Shown here: in pieces, positions 1 through 12,420 of the stretch
Numbering within the stretch: position 1 is the stretch's first letter
How the letters are laid out: each line of letters starts with the position of its first letter
Assembly (NCBI GenBank): GCA_958295665.1
Contig: OY282558.1
Span: 30,649,045-30,713,044 of the forward strand
DNA from: Tipula vernalis
Taxonomy: Eukaryota; Arthropoda; Insecta; Diptera; Tipulidae
Reading direction: 5' to 3'
DNA: 64,000 bases
Program-made: the position numbers and the translations under genes
Notes under the pieces: model-generated
The model's database searches: none
The model's input: the letters and a program-made list of their open reading frames with translations, nothing else
What the model was told of the DNA's origin: nothing

Positions 1-61
1 AACACCATTAAATTTATCGATTAAATTCACCGAGGTATTATTCAAGTATTAGATACGCCTA

Positions 62-567
62 AAGGTATAAACAGAACAAGAGCGATAACTACAAGCGACC
101 ACTTCAAAATACATTTGTCGGCCGGCGATGTCACCGTAGTAAATACAACAAGAGCGTCAGCGACAGACGACAAAATTAAATAACATAATAAGCAACATAA
201 CCTAAAATATCGTCTGACTACTTCAATTAATTTTTTTTTCAAGCGATATTATGTTTAATGAATTAAAAAATAATAATTTAAATTAAATTTGTGTAATAAA
301 TTTACGTTCTTTGTTGTTAAGGGAGCGAAAACATAGGATTTGAAAATTGACAACCAAAAATTTGCATCTACCAACATAACGACTCAAAAATCAGTTGGTA
401 ACATTACAACGCTGGCGACAAAATTAGAAATAGATTCTAAAAAATATTCGACGATAGTATCATCGTCGCCAGCGACATTGGTTCTGTTAGCATCGTATGC
501 TTTATGTGCATTTTAATTTGACGGGCGTCGTCGCTTGTCGTTGTCGCTCTTGTTTTGTTTATACCTT
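62..567. repeat. Terminal-inverted-repeat element (MITE-like)
   Basis: The left end reads AAGGTATAAACAGAACAAGA and continues through GCGATAACTACAAGCGAC. The right end, read on the opposite strand, gives AAGGTATAAACAAAACAAGA followed by GCGACAACGACAAGCGAC. The two arms match over about 40 bp with only a few differences. Inside, both arms carry further GCGAC-type motifs (GTCGGCCGGCGATG, TCGTCGCCAGCGAC). There is no coding capacity. This looks like a short non-autonomous DNA transposon of about 0.5 kb. I could not identify a convincing target duplication, so the superfamily is open. Confidence 0.6.
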
Positions 568-797
568 AAATGTAAGTAAACAATTATACAAGTAATAGGT
601 ATGTCATGAGAAAATTATCAATAACACCGCTGAATTTCACTTTGTTTTACGCAGTTTAAGCCCCAATTCCACTGTGGAAAATTCACTGAGCTGACTTGAA
701 GTTGGAAGAAGACAAAAAAAAAAAAATAATCCATCAGAGAGACAAAGACAAAGTATTTTGTTATTGTTTTTTTTATAGCAAATTTTATGGATACATC

Positions 798-1197
798 TTG
801 ACAGCAAACAAAAACATAACCAATAATTATTAAAAAAAATTATGAATTAGTATTAATTCGAGTATTTTTACGATTCAAAGTAATCTAAAAAATTAATTAT
901 TATTAATGCTCATACCAGAATTATTTTTTCGAATATTTTCGATCACACTTAGACTTTACCATAAAAATTGCAAACTTTAAAATTGCCTTAGTGTTTTGAC
1001 AGCAAACATAACCTAGAATAACCAAAAATTATTAGAAAAATGAAGTATGTATTAGTCTTAATTCGATTATTTTCACGTTTCAAAATATTCTAATATTTTA
1101 ATTATTATTAATACTCATATCAGAATTATTTTATTCAAATTATTTTCGTCATAAAACACAAAATTAAAAAAAAATCTTTCCCATAAAAATATCAAAC
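798..1197. repeat. Two-copy tandem duplication, period about 198 bp
   Basis: Both units start with TTGACAGCAAAC (798 and 996) and go on through matching stretches: AACATAACC, ATTATTA, TTAATTCGA, TAATTATTATTAAT, CTCATA.CAGAATTATTTT and CCATAAAAAT. They are clearly diverged, with substitutions and small indels, so the duplication is not recent. There is no coding content. It may be a remnant of a longer satellite or a local intronic duplication. Confidence 0.65.
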
Positions 1198-2237
1198 AAT
1201 TAAAATTATCAGCGTGTGCGAGAAATATTTTTCATCGGTACACAATATTTATGTACATGTATTAGTTGGAGTGCCATAAAATGTTCCCGATTTGATACTT
1301 TTTTTTAATTTCGACCTCAGTCCACTAACACAGTACACATTTTTTGTAAGTAAAAACTTGACTGACTCCGTTGTGTGTCTCGTTCACACAACCACCGATT
1401 TTATATTTTTATCTCAAGGTATTTTTACTGACAAACTTTTATTCACAGTGAAATTGAGGCATTACATAGCGAAAAAGAATTTTTCGTATTAGAGCATAGA
1501 AAAAAAATTATGACATAAATTTTGACATTTCATCATGAGCTTTCATTATTGTATTCAATTTTAAATATTTAAATGTAAATTTGCATATTAAAGCTTTCTG
1601 GCCAACTAATTGCTTAAAGATCTAAGCCAGTATGCAGTTGATGTGAAATTAAATTTTCGCTGGCGTCCAAAAAATACAAGATCTATAGGAGGTGCAAAAT
1701 TGGTTTGAAATATGTATGTGTCGAGATAAACAGAGATATCTATGTTCTAGTCCGAACAATTCATTTTTCCCTAGGTAAACAGCGTACTACAAAATAAAAT
1801 TCGGCGGTGAAATTTTAATTTTCGATTTCGTTTGTGTCATTTTTACATCAAAAAATTCATTTCACGTCAAGGACATATGATAATTTTAAAACCATTTCCA
1901 TTGGCATCCAAACTCGTATTTTAGCGTGGTTAAAAAAACTCCCGATATGTTCCTTAATTTCGTATTGCGGCATTAAATAAAGTAATTTTATGCTTATCAT
2001 TAAAAGTGTAGCCTAGTAACACGTACATTTTTATAATAGTAACAAAAAAGTCAACTTTAATATCCCATTCCCCATAATCAAATAAGTTACTTTTAAGACA
2101 TTTGAAGCAAAACGTCTCTGTGTATATCAAAATGTCCCTTACAAAAAAAGGTTTTATTTAATGAAGTCTGTAAAAAAGTGAGGCCATGGAGGTGTTTCCA
2201 GCACTTTAAAGGAGCATCACTAAAGCTAATTGGTTAG
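1198..2237. other. Unannotated AT-rich stretch
   Basis: No recognisable coding, RNA or repeat structure was seen. Short open frames here have no motif I recognise. Confidence 0.4.
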
Positions 2238-2525
2238 CAATTATTCTGGCTTTATACATGAAAAAAAAGAAATCAAAAAAGAAACGAGTATGGTCCATTT
2301 GAGGAAGTTACTAGACTTTTAAAACTAGTGAAGTTCGGGTATCTAGACCAAAAGAATTTATTGCTAAGTTTAGTAGGATCTGCTATTTTTATGAAAGATA
2401 CCATTATTAGAAGGGTCATTTCGGTTGAAGAACCATTATTGGTAACCCTCCAGTTCTTAGCCACCGGAGGATTGTTTATTTTATTTATTATTAAAAGTGA
2501 ATTTAAAAAACCAAAATCTTTATAA
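2238..2525 (+). pseudogene. PIF/Harbinger (HARBI1-like) transposase remnant, N-terminal half
   Basis: One frame reads LAIILALYMKKKKSKKKRVW and, after a shift near 2,280, the next reads EYGPFEEVTRLLKL, then LVGSAIFMKDTIIRR, SVEEPLLVTLQFLATGG. In PIF/Harbinger transposases the same order is seen: a basic, tryptophan-containing stretch, an EYG(A)-type block, a LLxLVGPxIxKxDTxxR block and an xxLAVTLRFLATG block. That order, with LATG in the right place, is the basis of the call. The DDE catalytic part is missing downstream; the sequence decays after the stop at 2,523. The frame overlap suggests a deletion that fused the basic segment to the EYG block. The opposite-strand frame over the same bases is a shadow. 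This is a nuclear transposase relic and cannot be functional. Confidence 0.7.
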
Positions 2526-2882
2526 AGATCTCTCGTCAAGACGTATAGGTACTGTTTTTTGTCCCATTAACGGCCGTTCATCCTTTATTGAGATTTAAAT
2601 AAAATTATGAAGTAAACCAAATCAGTTTTCCTTTCTTCTCCACATTAACGCCAACTACGAGTATTACCACAAAAAAAGTAATCACTATTGAAAATGTTTT
2701 CTTTCGTTGCATTATTAAACACTTTCAATATAAAATATTAATAGCGATAATAGGGTTTTTCTTGTATATATAAGTAAAAAAGAAATAGAAACAAACAAAC
2801 CACCAATGTTTATAATTACAAGGAATATGTCGAATTACCAGTAACCATCTATTTTAAATTATCAACTCAGTCGTTTTCGTTT

Positions 2883-3723
2883 TTATGAGTAGACAAGAGG
2901 AAGAGAAAGACGAGTAGAACATAAATACATACCTGGTAAAATAGCACCAGTTCGAGACACTTGCAGCAGCATTTCATCCCAGACCTTGACAATGGCTGCA
3001 CGTATTGACTTCCAAATTTGTATTTGGTACGGCGGAGAATTTAGTCTCGAAGTATGCCCAAGCAAAATAGTAGAGATGATTTAAATTCGAAAAATTGATA
3101 GCCATTTCATAACGTCGATAAAGTCTGGAAATATCTGTCGAATCCATTGACTTTGATCTATTCATTGATGAATTTGAGCGGCAGCTTTAACAGATTTAGG
3201 TTTTGGCTTCTAGCAACAATTCGAGCTTTCCGAGAACTGTCATTTTGGCTATTGTAGTATTTGTGAACAATTTTATACCTTTCCTCACATTTGTGAAACT
3301 TTATATCTTTCAACTTTTATGAGCTTCATTTTGTCCGTAAGAAGTGAGCTTTTTGGAGCTTGTACGGATAGTTGTTAAGGTTTTCTTAGGCTATTTTTCC
3401 AACTGTTTTGTGGTTTAGCTGAAGATTCCTAGCTATATGACGCATCTTGATTTGTGGATTTCTGTGAATCCGAAAAAATGATATTATTGCGAGGGTGCGG
3501 TGCATTTGATGTGGGCGGACGACCGAAAGGAAGAACCTGACTAACGGAATCGTTTTATCGTTTTGAAGACTGTTGAACTTGGAAGGCGAAGACTTTGAAT
3601 TTTTTTTTTGTCGAATTTCAAGCTTCTTACAATTCGATAATAGCGGGATGACTTTTTAGACATGATTACGCAAAAAATAAAAAGAATGGTATAAATGGTG
3701 TATAAAAAACAAAAAATTTGCAA
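2883..3723 (-). pseudogene. Tc1/mariner (maT-like) transposase remnant
   Basis: Reading the minus strand from 3,723 down there is a helix-turn-helix piece (LRLPSSTVFKTIKRFR), a spacer with a GRP-like shift, a second helix region with MRHIARNLQLNHKTVGKI, then NNYPYKLQKAHFLRTKMK, which matches the YPYKxQKAHxL motif of maT-like transposases. Further on are QIFPDFIDVMKW, SNLNHLYYFAWAYFETK (the position of the SPDLNPLDY-W block) and RAAIVKVWDEM, typical of the C-terminal tail. The pieces sit in different frames with several stops, so the gene is dead. The region of the first two catalytic aspartates is unrecognisable or lost, and the third-aspartate block reads SNLN instead of SPDLN. I saw no clear TIRs at the flanks. 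Confidence 0.8.
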
Positions 3724-6700
3724 AAGTATTCTAAATTAAAAAATAACAATAATTTAGAAAGTGTCTCAGTATTTTATTGTTACCTGATAGACTATATAAC
3801 GAAATGTGTTTCATTCTTAAGTCTTCCGCTGAAACGAAGCTAACAACCGACAAATGAAACAGCTTCTGATTCGTAGGCTTCCAATTTCATTTGTCAGTTT
3901 TTTAGTCTAAACGTTGGAGAACTGGTGTGTCAGCCATAAATGTTTCAGTGGGCCACCATTGTCGCTATTCAATCAGCAATAAATATTCTGCCTTAGCCGT
4001 ATATTTCTTCAACTTACAAACAGATGCACCTCCTATATCATACCATTGACATGAAGACGGACCCAAAACATTTTATGAACTCTTGGTTTATAAACACTGT
4101 TTGCTCACTAGATGTTTAATTTGGAAGATAACAGTAATACAAAATTGTGTATAATGAATTTATACTCAAAAAATCTCCGAGCTCAATTGGTTGAGATTTC
4201 AATTATAACTCTGGCTGTATTACTTTAAAACTCTTTATTCTTGAAGGATCTTTCCAGATATTGAAAGGTTAATTTTTGCCACAAGCAAGAGTATAGTATA
4301 AATTTATATACATCAAGAGTACCAGTTAATACGAGCTCGTACCATTTCCTAACTCATGTTTTATTTTGTTGATAGCACGAGAGAAGGCCAATACTAATCT
4401 CGAGAGGCAATCTTCAACCATTTGTTTCTTCATCAATTTTAGACACGCAAGTTCTATTAGTTACTCAAAAGTAACAATCGCAGCTGAATACATCCGTTTA
4501 TCAGCTTATGCAGTCCCGCTAACAGTCATATAAAAATCTATAATCTCCTTCCTCTGCAGTCGGCATTACGCACGAGTAACGTTGTCATTTAGATAAATTA
4601 AAATTGTCTAATTTATTGGCATAAACACCCCTCATAAAATAATCGAGCGGTGTTAATTAGCACAAGCGAGGTGGTCAATATAATCCGTTTCGAGTTATGC
4701 TTTACTTTTTTTTCGAATTAGATCTTGTAGGGATGAAAAGTCAAATCCTCACGGTCGTCGTAGAAAGATTGACAATTTTGGCTCACTTTTACATCTGGCA
4801 TTTAATTATCAAGTACTGCTGTTATAACTGAACTCGAATTTTAGTAATAAATGTGGATTATTTACAAACCATTTTCCATTAAGTTGTTCTAATTTTTGCA
4901 GGTGATTTAATTAAGTGAGTGAAATATTGTGCAAGTATGGAAAAATTAATTAATATAAAGGAAATGAAACATTCGTGCTTTTATTACTTCGTAAAACTTG
5001 TTATATGGTCTTATTAGTGAAATAAGTTCTTAATTGGGGCAATTCTTAATAAAATCTTTGGCTTGCTGTTATAAAATGGCCAAAAACCTAGAGTTTCATT
5101 TTTCCTAAAGCCACAACACTATTTTCGATACTATTTTCTTCCTTTCAACGAAAAGGTTCGTTAGATTATATCAAAAATTAAAATTTGTAAAAGCATACAA
5201 TGGAAGTTATTCAAATATGCGCGATGTTCCGAGTTGGGAATCGAATGAGTTCGCTTAGTGTTTAAATATTTTAATTTTTTTTTACAAAAAGCTAGGTAGT
5301 TTGAGCAACTTTTTCTTCTTCTATGAAGATATTCATAATTTAAATGGGACGCTCATAGCTTACAGGCAATTTTCAATTTACAAATTTTTTAAACTTAAGT
5401 CAGAAACAATACAAACTATGTTTCCACACACTTTAGGTAATTTTTATATTTAGATTTGGAAGCTCAATTCCATTTCATTTTAATTTTAATGAGTTTCGGA
5501 TTTTATTTGATATTTTAATTAGTTTTTGAAGCAACATACACAAATTAATGGTAAATAAAAACCATGAATTAGTGTTAAACTACCTTTAAATAATCAAGGT
5601 TATATGGAAAGAATTTATTAAGTTTGAACTGAGTAAATAAGCCAATTTTACATCCATGTAAATGTTATAATATTTAGTAGTCTTCAATATTAAATTTTAC
5701 TGTCAATACTGAAATAATATGCCAGTTTCTAACTGACCCAATATTTGAATGTCTAAGTGATAATCATTTAACAAAATTTTAGCTTCATTGAGATCGTGCG
5801 TTTAATTTATCCAGATAATGAAGTTTCCGTCGGTGATTCCACCCAATCATTTATATGTTTTATTTAGTCAAAGCTTAATAAAAATTTCGGCTTAAAATGA
5901 AAAAACAAAAAAAAAAAATTCTGCAGAAAAATCACTTTGCCAAATTCCACTCAAATCATCCATAAAACATTACAAAAAATAATAAACCACACAAAAAAAA
6001 AAATTCCAAATAAAATTTTATGTTAAACTAGTTCCAACTCTCACCAAATTATAACATTCTGTCGCTAGTTTAACATACACAAAATCAAAATATGGTTTGT
6101 GTATTAGATAAAAGCAGCAACACAAAAGAAATTTTTTTGTTTTTGTTTTTTTCATTTCATTTTTATATTTTAATGGAAAACTCGGAAAAATCACTAACAT
6201 TTATTATTTTATAACACATAAATTTTATTTTTATTGCAAAAATAAATTATGATAAATAATAATTTTCACTCCGCCTTTTTCCATACCATGTAGAAATTTT
6301 TTTTTTTTATTCTCGTATAAAAGTGGAAAATCATTTTTTTTTTGTGTAGTAGATTTTCCAAAGTGCACAGAATAAGAAAATAAAAAAAATTCTCTATATA
6401 GGTAGATTTATGGTTTGTTTTTTTTTGTTATAATAGAAAAAATAAATAAAAAGGAAAACAATATAATGGGAAATGAAAAATAAAAATTCAGCCGTACGGT
6501 AAAACAATGACGGTTTTTAAATTAAACTGCAAAAACAAATTTTTTGGTGTATACTTCGGTTATGTGTGCGGATCACACAACATTAGACTCCCCACTTTTG
6601 GAGCAAAGCCCTAAAGTTAAAATAGTTTTTTATATTCAAAATAATAAACAAAAAAAAAATGTTTTCGTTTCTTCTTTTACTTAACAATTTTTATATTTCT

Positions 6701-8061
6701 ACTTACATACTCGCGCGCAGAAGGTGTGGTCAAGTATATACTTCTCGCGAGTTTTCCCCAACGTCGATTATATAGTTATACAGATGAAAACTTCTCCAAA
6801 TTAAGGGGAATTTGTATATGTATACGATATACGATAAACATAAAGTTAAAGTTGAAAACAGAATTGAAGAAAACGCAAAGTAGTTTTTTTTGTTACAAGT
6901 CGCTTCAACAACGAATTTATACTGTGTATACGTTAAACACTATTAAAAAAAACTACTTTGCATTTGTATTGTTTATTTATTTATAAATAAATAAAAGAGG
7001 TGGTCTCATAATAACAATAATTTGTTTCTTATTAATATTATTTTTTGGTAAATAAGATTTCATTTTTTTTTTTTTTTTGTTATTGTTGGTATAAATCTAT
7101 AATCAGTCAGACAAAGCTCAAGAAAGCTTTAATATATTCTTGGTGCAGAACCTGGAAAATAATTTTATATTTTTTCGATGTCAGACAAAAAATAAATAAA
7201 TTTTTATGGATTTTCATTTCTAGTTTTATTACTTACTCCTAAAATAAATTTTTTTTTGGAAAATTAATGCTTTTTATGTAAATTATTGATTTTTGCCAAT
7301 TTTGTTTTTTTTTTTCTCTGGTTTACGAGTATATGGTTGTGAATGATTGATGGAGAAATAACTGGAAATTTAAGGTTTTATTTGGGTGAAATGAGCGTTA
7401 TCGGGTGTCTGTAATCTTGCCAAAGATGCAATTTTTTTTATTACCCGGTGTATTCCAGCAGAATTTTAATAGCGCAGATAGATCTGTATTCTGTATTCAC
7501 AAAAGTCAAATACATTTTTAACCAAACCAAAAAATCGATTCAATCGTTTGATTTTTTTCCGTAAACATCTTCTAAATGCTTTTGTTAATTTTTTCAATTT
7601 TTACAAACGATGTGTGTAGCCAGCCCCTTAACAGGAAAAGGATTTTCTGGAATTTTGCTTCAATTTACGAAGTAAAACGCTCTTAATTCGCCTATACTCT
7701 TGAATTACAGGCAATTTTGAAATATTTTAGGTATTTGGAAACTTAGAATTCAATTGAAGTTTATCGGGTTATCTATTTTAGCGCTGCAACATACCTACTG
7801 TGAGCCGAAAGGAGGTCCTTTGAAAAATTCTGAATTTTTTTTTAAAATATTGATTGTTTAATTTCGTGTCTACCAAGCTCTTAATTTTTGTAAAGGAATT
7901 TCACCGAATTTTAAATTTTATGAGGATGAATGGTTTGATTTTGAAAAATACTTGCCCATGTTTAGTTTTATTCCTGAATTCAGTTTTTTTGTCATCTTTT
8001 AGATTTTTTAACGCGTGCTAATGACTTAGGCTTACCGGAACATAGTTCAAAGCATAATATC
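3724..8061. other. Long AT-rich non-coding stretch
   Basis: No gene or mobile-element signature was recognised. The region carries many A and T homopolymers, particularly 5.9-7.3 kb, and a consensus-like TATAAAAG at about 6,317, which is weak evidence for a promoter in DNA this AT-rich. Open frames of 60-86 codons here look like chance. Confidence 0.4.
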
Positions 8062-8063
8062 TA

Positions 8064-8861
8064 CACAGTTAAAAAAATAACTTTAATTTTTAATGCAAGC
8101 CTTGCATTACGACTTATGTAATGCAAGTTATTATTAAATTTTAAAGTATGATTGCGTTAAAATGAATTTTAATGCAATTATGAGGATTTCTAAGGCAGTA
8201 TTTGCATTAAAAAATATTTTTAATACAACTATTAAACATTTTAAAGCAACCTGCTCAAATTGAAAAATTGTACCAACATAAAATTCGCTAAAACAAGCGG
8301 ACTTAAATGTATACATGAATAATAAGATCATGCACGAGTTTCGCATTACTGGTATATAATTCACTAAATCAATCCGACTACAGGACCTATAAGCAGCTTA
8401 ATAAATCTTTGATAATTTAGTTTTCCGGATTCGAAAATATCTATTATGTTTTAACGTAAGCTTTTCAGTTCTTAATTTATAAGTTATTATCTCTCTGAGA
8501 TTTAGACCCTCAACCTCAAGGCACCAAAAACAAAAAACAACCCCGGAAAAACAAAAAAAATATCGCTAAAATTACGGAGCTTTCAATGCAACTTGCTTTA
8601 AAATAGAATACTTCTAAAATATTTTAATAATGCAGTCTTTGATAAATTTTAATGCAGTTGATTGACGGTTCTCCTACAATTTACTTTATATTCTAATGGA
8701 ATGTTGCACTAAAATTTAATCTAATTGCTGTATTACAAATCAATGCAAATTGTATCAAACTAATTTTTAATGCAAGCTTTGTATCATTTTGTAATACAGC
8801 CTTGCACTGGACCTACATGTAATGCAATTTGCATTACATAAGCAATATTTTTTCAACTGTG
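8064..8861. mobile_element. TA-flanked non-autonomous DNA transposon with subterminal TGCATT motifs
   Basis: The left end is CACAGTTAAAAAAATA and the right end, on the other strand, is CACAGTTGAAAAAATA. Both are flanked directly by TA (8,062-8,063 and 8,862-8,863), as expected for Tc1/mariner-type insertion. Both subterminal regions contain many copies of TAATGCAA or its complement TTGCATTA; on the left, for example, TTTAATGCAAGCCTTGCATTAC and on the right TGTAATGCAATTTGCATTAC occur as near-palindromes. There is no transposase frame. Length is 798 bp. The family is inferred from the TIR and TA flanks only. Confidence 0.7.
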
Positions 8862-8863
8862 TA

Positions 8864-9841
8864 TCCGTTTGACTTATCAGCAATGAAGGATAAGGCAAAA
8901 CTCAATCGATCAGTGACGAATTTTATTAGGGACGGTTATAATAACATTAGCATTACTGTCCTTCTAACTATAGTCTTCAATTTCTGGACTAAATTTGTTT
9001 GCTTATTAAACTTCTATCATCATAAAAATTCATCTCCCACCCTAGTGGCGGTTGCATCAATTTAAGTTGTACAATTTTTATTACACTTTGGATTTACTAT
9101 TAATGGAAGTGGCATTCTCGTAAACTTTTCCTAAGGTTCGAATAGCCACATTTTGGCTAGCATAACGAGATATTTTAATGTTAAAATCACTTTTGATAAA
9201 GATAAACTTCGTTAATGTTCCCCACCGAAAACTGATTTATATCGTTTAATTCTCTCAATTTCAAACTTTCATGTAAGAGACTAGCTCGATTTTGAGTTGA
9301 ATTTTTAAACGAAATCTTTCGCAAATTAGAGAACAATTATATTAAATTATAATTCAAAACTTTTCCAAATAATTTACCAACGATTTTTGACTACAAAATA
9401 CAAATTCGTGCTCAAACCAATTAAATTCCATCTGTAATCGTTACATAGACTTCTAATTTTTAATCTTCAAAATATTAACTCGTCATATTCAAACTGAAAT
9501 TTCATAGTTTCTGAATTAAAATTTCCATATTTCCAAATTAAATTGTTTAACACAAAAACAAAATTAATTCCAACCAGACACTTCTGAACTAAGAACTTGA
9601 TTTTGAATTATTTTGGCTACAAATCGTCATATTGAACCGAATAACACCGAATTCTAAACTCAGTAATAAATTTAATTTGCAAAATTGCAAACTCTTCAAA
9701 TTCTACCCTCTTATTCTCCAATTCACAGATGGAGTTATAGATTGGCACTGCTTTGAAATTTGTATTACTATATATCATTGGGTTTATTTATCTTTCACAT
9801 GTAAAAATCTGAATTAATTCATATAAGTTTAATTTAAGCGT
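8864..9841. other. Unannotated AT-rich stretch
   Basis: Nothing recognisable was seen. A 78-codon frame spans the right edge of the 8.06-8.86 kb element and has no motif. Confidence 0.4.
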
Positions 9842-9982
9842 TACCACTTGCTTTATCAAAACTATGGAAATGTTGTGAGAGACAAAATGGACTGCATTCT
9901 TGAGAAACATAAAATGCTAGACCAGTTATACTTTGCATTTAGAGGCAAGCAAAACGGTTTTGGATTTCTTAAACATATTTAG
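9842..9982 (+). pseudogene. Possible reverse-transcriptase scrap (non-LTR type)
   Basis: An open stretch of about 46 codons with no required ATG reads VVRDKMDCILEKHKMLDQ, then LYFAFRGKQNGFGFLKHI before a stop. This has the form of the LINE RT segment in which a KxxExxIxxKM..ILE block is followed by a LLxxxQFGFRxxxS block. No palm motifs (A box, FADD) are visible downstream, and the following open frame at 10,093-10,275 has no recognisable RT motif. It is a short match by eye, so another origin is possible. Confidence 0.35.
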
Positions 9983-10852
9983 TGCTATCTGGCGAGTATT
10001 TCGTATTTACCCTACAAATATACTTACTAAGGCTTATTACAGGTCGATGTATCGAGGTTCTTGAAATAGTTATCTAGCACAAGTTATTTTGTTTGAGATT
10101 AGGAAAAAGACGAATGTTGAACGGCGTTAAATCTGACCAATATGAGAATGGAAATCTGGAAATCTCAAATCAACCAATGAAAATAATTCACAAAACCTTG
10201 AGAGCCGCTAAAATTGTCTTTACTTTCTTTGATATTGACTCACCTTTCGGAGTCCATTGTTTTGATCGTTACTAGAACTCAGGAATGAAAAGATGGGAGG
10301 ATCGTCAAAGTATTGTGGTTATTAGACACCAAACAATTTTTTTGAAATTACCTTCTCTTAATGTTTTTGGTTAGGTTTCAGCAAATTTGAATTTAAATTC
10401 CACGCACTTGTTCCCTTGATATGCAAACAGTCTATTTTCGATCAGTTCCACTTCGGATAGAAGACAATCTCGAAGATCAAAAATTTCGAAAGACATTATC
10501 TCGAAAAAAATCTCGACACATTAAATGGTCTCGAGATTTTATAAAATGCTGTGTTTAATGACTTGTAAATCATTTCTGTGAAATGGAGCAAAAAAAACAA
10601 CAATGAAATATGTTAGGTCCGTGTTTTAAATGATTTAAAAATAACCAAATGTTTTATACGTAGGTACTTATTCAAAAGATGGGCTAGGAGTTTTTGAAAA
10701 TTATTTCGGGTTTCGGTCGGTCGACCGATTCCGAAATGGTCCTAAGCAAAATTTCTACTTTACCTTTACCCGCGATACATAAGTTTCTTTTTCTTACAAA
10801 GTAATGCCCAAAAACGAACAAAATCATAAATTCTGAAAAATTCAGACTTAAG
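9983..10852. other. Unannotated stretch
   Basis: It contains a 60-codon frame (10,093-10,275) without recognisable motifs, and repeated CTCGA-type words at 10,470-10,540. No supported gene was found. Confidence 0.35.
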
Positions 10853-10942
10853 CAAATTATTTTTTGGTATAGGGCTTTTTATTTTTGCAGATTAAAACTA
10901 AAATCTGCAAAAATAAAGAGCCCTATACCAAAAAATAATTTG
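10853..10942. repeat. 90-nt near-perfect hairpin
   Basis: The left arm runs from CAAATTATTTTTTGGTATAG through GGCTTTTTATTTTTGCAG. The right arm (CTGCAAAAATAAAGAGCCC, then TATACCAAAAAATAATTTG) is its reverse complement with one mismatch over about 38 bp. The loop is roughly 12-14 nt. The size resembles a miRNA or small-hairpin precursor, but a tiny palindromic MITE would look the same. No coding content. Confidence 0.7.
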
Positions 10943-12367
10943 TTTAAATATAAAGAATTGGCTCATTATAAATAAAAATAATTTATAGCAGACTTAAGCT
11001 TTAAAATATTTTACGTTACTTTCAATGAAAAAAATGTTCAACAGTTTATCCCTGTTTTCTTTCTAAAAACAATCACGACTAAATTTTTTACTTCGTTGTC
11101 GTAGAAAGCTCTTAGCATTCTGTACCTCTAAAATTTACTCTGTTTTGCGTTCTCTGTTTGGCTTGTTTCTCAATTCATATAAAACATTTGTACAACGATT
11201 CTTATTGATGGGCTCGGATTGTTTGACCTTTTCCGAAATGGCCGAAATCCAAAGTTCCTGTTCTTAGACCGTAATAACAAAAAAAAAATAAAAAATTGAA
11301 AAAACGAATTCCGAAAAACAAATCCAGACACACAATGTGCGTTACATAAAGTTTGTGGGAGCACCTCGAAATCTCAACCATAAAAATCGCAAAAAAAAAA
11401 TCTCGAGAAACACAAAGTAAAGTGCCAGAAGCCCCATTAGATTTTTGTTAGATACGATCAAATACAATTTGATAGCAAAATATTTTACATAATTTCTTGT
11501 CATCCTTGTGTTGAGAGGAACAATGTTAAGCCGCTTCGGGGCGTTCTCTATTTTAGTATGTGATTAATACAGGCCTGCAAAAAGAGTTCAACAAAATACG
11601 CTTTTTGACACTTTTAGGTTAGAATATTTCAAAAACTTGGCATAGATAATTCTGTGGCCAGATTCGGATTCAGCGCAAAAAATTACTTCGAATACGACTA
11701 CTCATCAAGAAAAAAATGCAAGTTTTTGAAAAACCTAGTATTTTCTATTAATATTGGAATTTTAATAAATCATCAAAGCCGCGATTTGGAGACGGCAGCC
11801 CCATCCTCTATGGTATACAACGAATTAAAATAACCTTTCAAAAATTTGTTATACGAGTAATAAAAAAATTTTATTTTTTGGGATTGATTTCATTTGCGAT
11901 TTTTTTTGTTTGAGATATCGAGGGTGACCCAAAGTTTGTCAAAGTGCTCCAAAATGTTAACATTTATAAAAATTTTATAAAATTTGATTTTTACTTAACA
12001 GTTTCTAATATTTATATGATATTGGAAATCGCTTCATCAAGCTTGCCGACACAAATTTTTATATCCACAATAATTGAAAAGTTAAAATCCAGGCATTTTT
12101 AGACCTTTGTCACCACTTGAAACCTTTATCTTAGTAAACGCGATACGTGCGATACAATTCCTTTGATCTGTTTTTCACATAATCGGTTTTATTAGATCCC
12201 AGTCTATCAATGGTATTAACCTCGTCCAATTATTTCATAAAGATGATTTTTTTTTCGGCAAGCAATTGTAGATGGAGACCTCTGGCCTAGAATATCTAAA
12301 AATGTATAGATTAGAAAATTTGATAAGGTCAAAATGTAGAATCAAAATTAGTCAAAATTCTGTGAGT
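10943..12367. other. Unannotated stretch
   Basis: No gene seen. A run of CTCGA/TCGAAA-type words recurs at 11,365-11,410, as at 10.5 kb and 20.6-21.4 kb, which hints at a diverged dispersed repeat. Confidence 0.35.
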
Positions 12368-12420
12368 ACAATTTAATTTATCACATAAGGTCAGACCTTA
12401 TAGATAATTTTTAAATTGTA
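12368..12420. repeat. Short hairpin (about 53 nt)
   Basis: TACAATTTAATTTATCACAT followed by AAGGTC pairs with GACCTTATAGATAATTTTTA followed by AATTGTA, with a few mismatches and almost no loop. It may be a small MITE remnant or a chance AT-rich palindrome. Confidence 0.4.

Noticed and set aside
6317..6324. TATAAAAG as a promoter TATA box
   Set aside because: Such words are expected by chance in DNA this AT-rich, and no initiator or gene was seen downstream.
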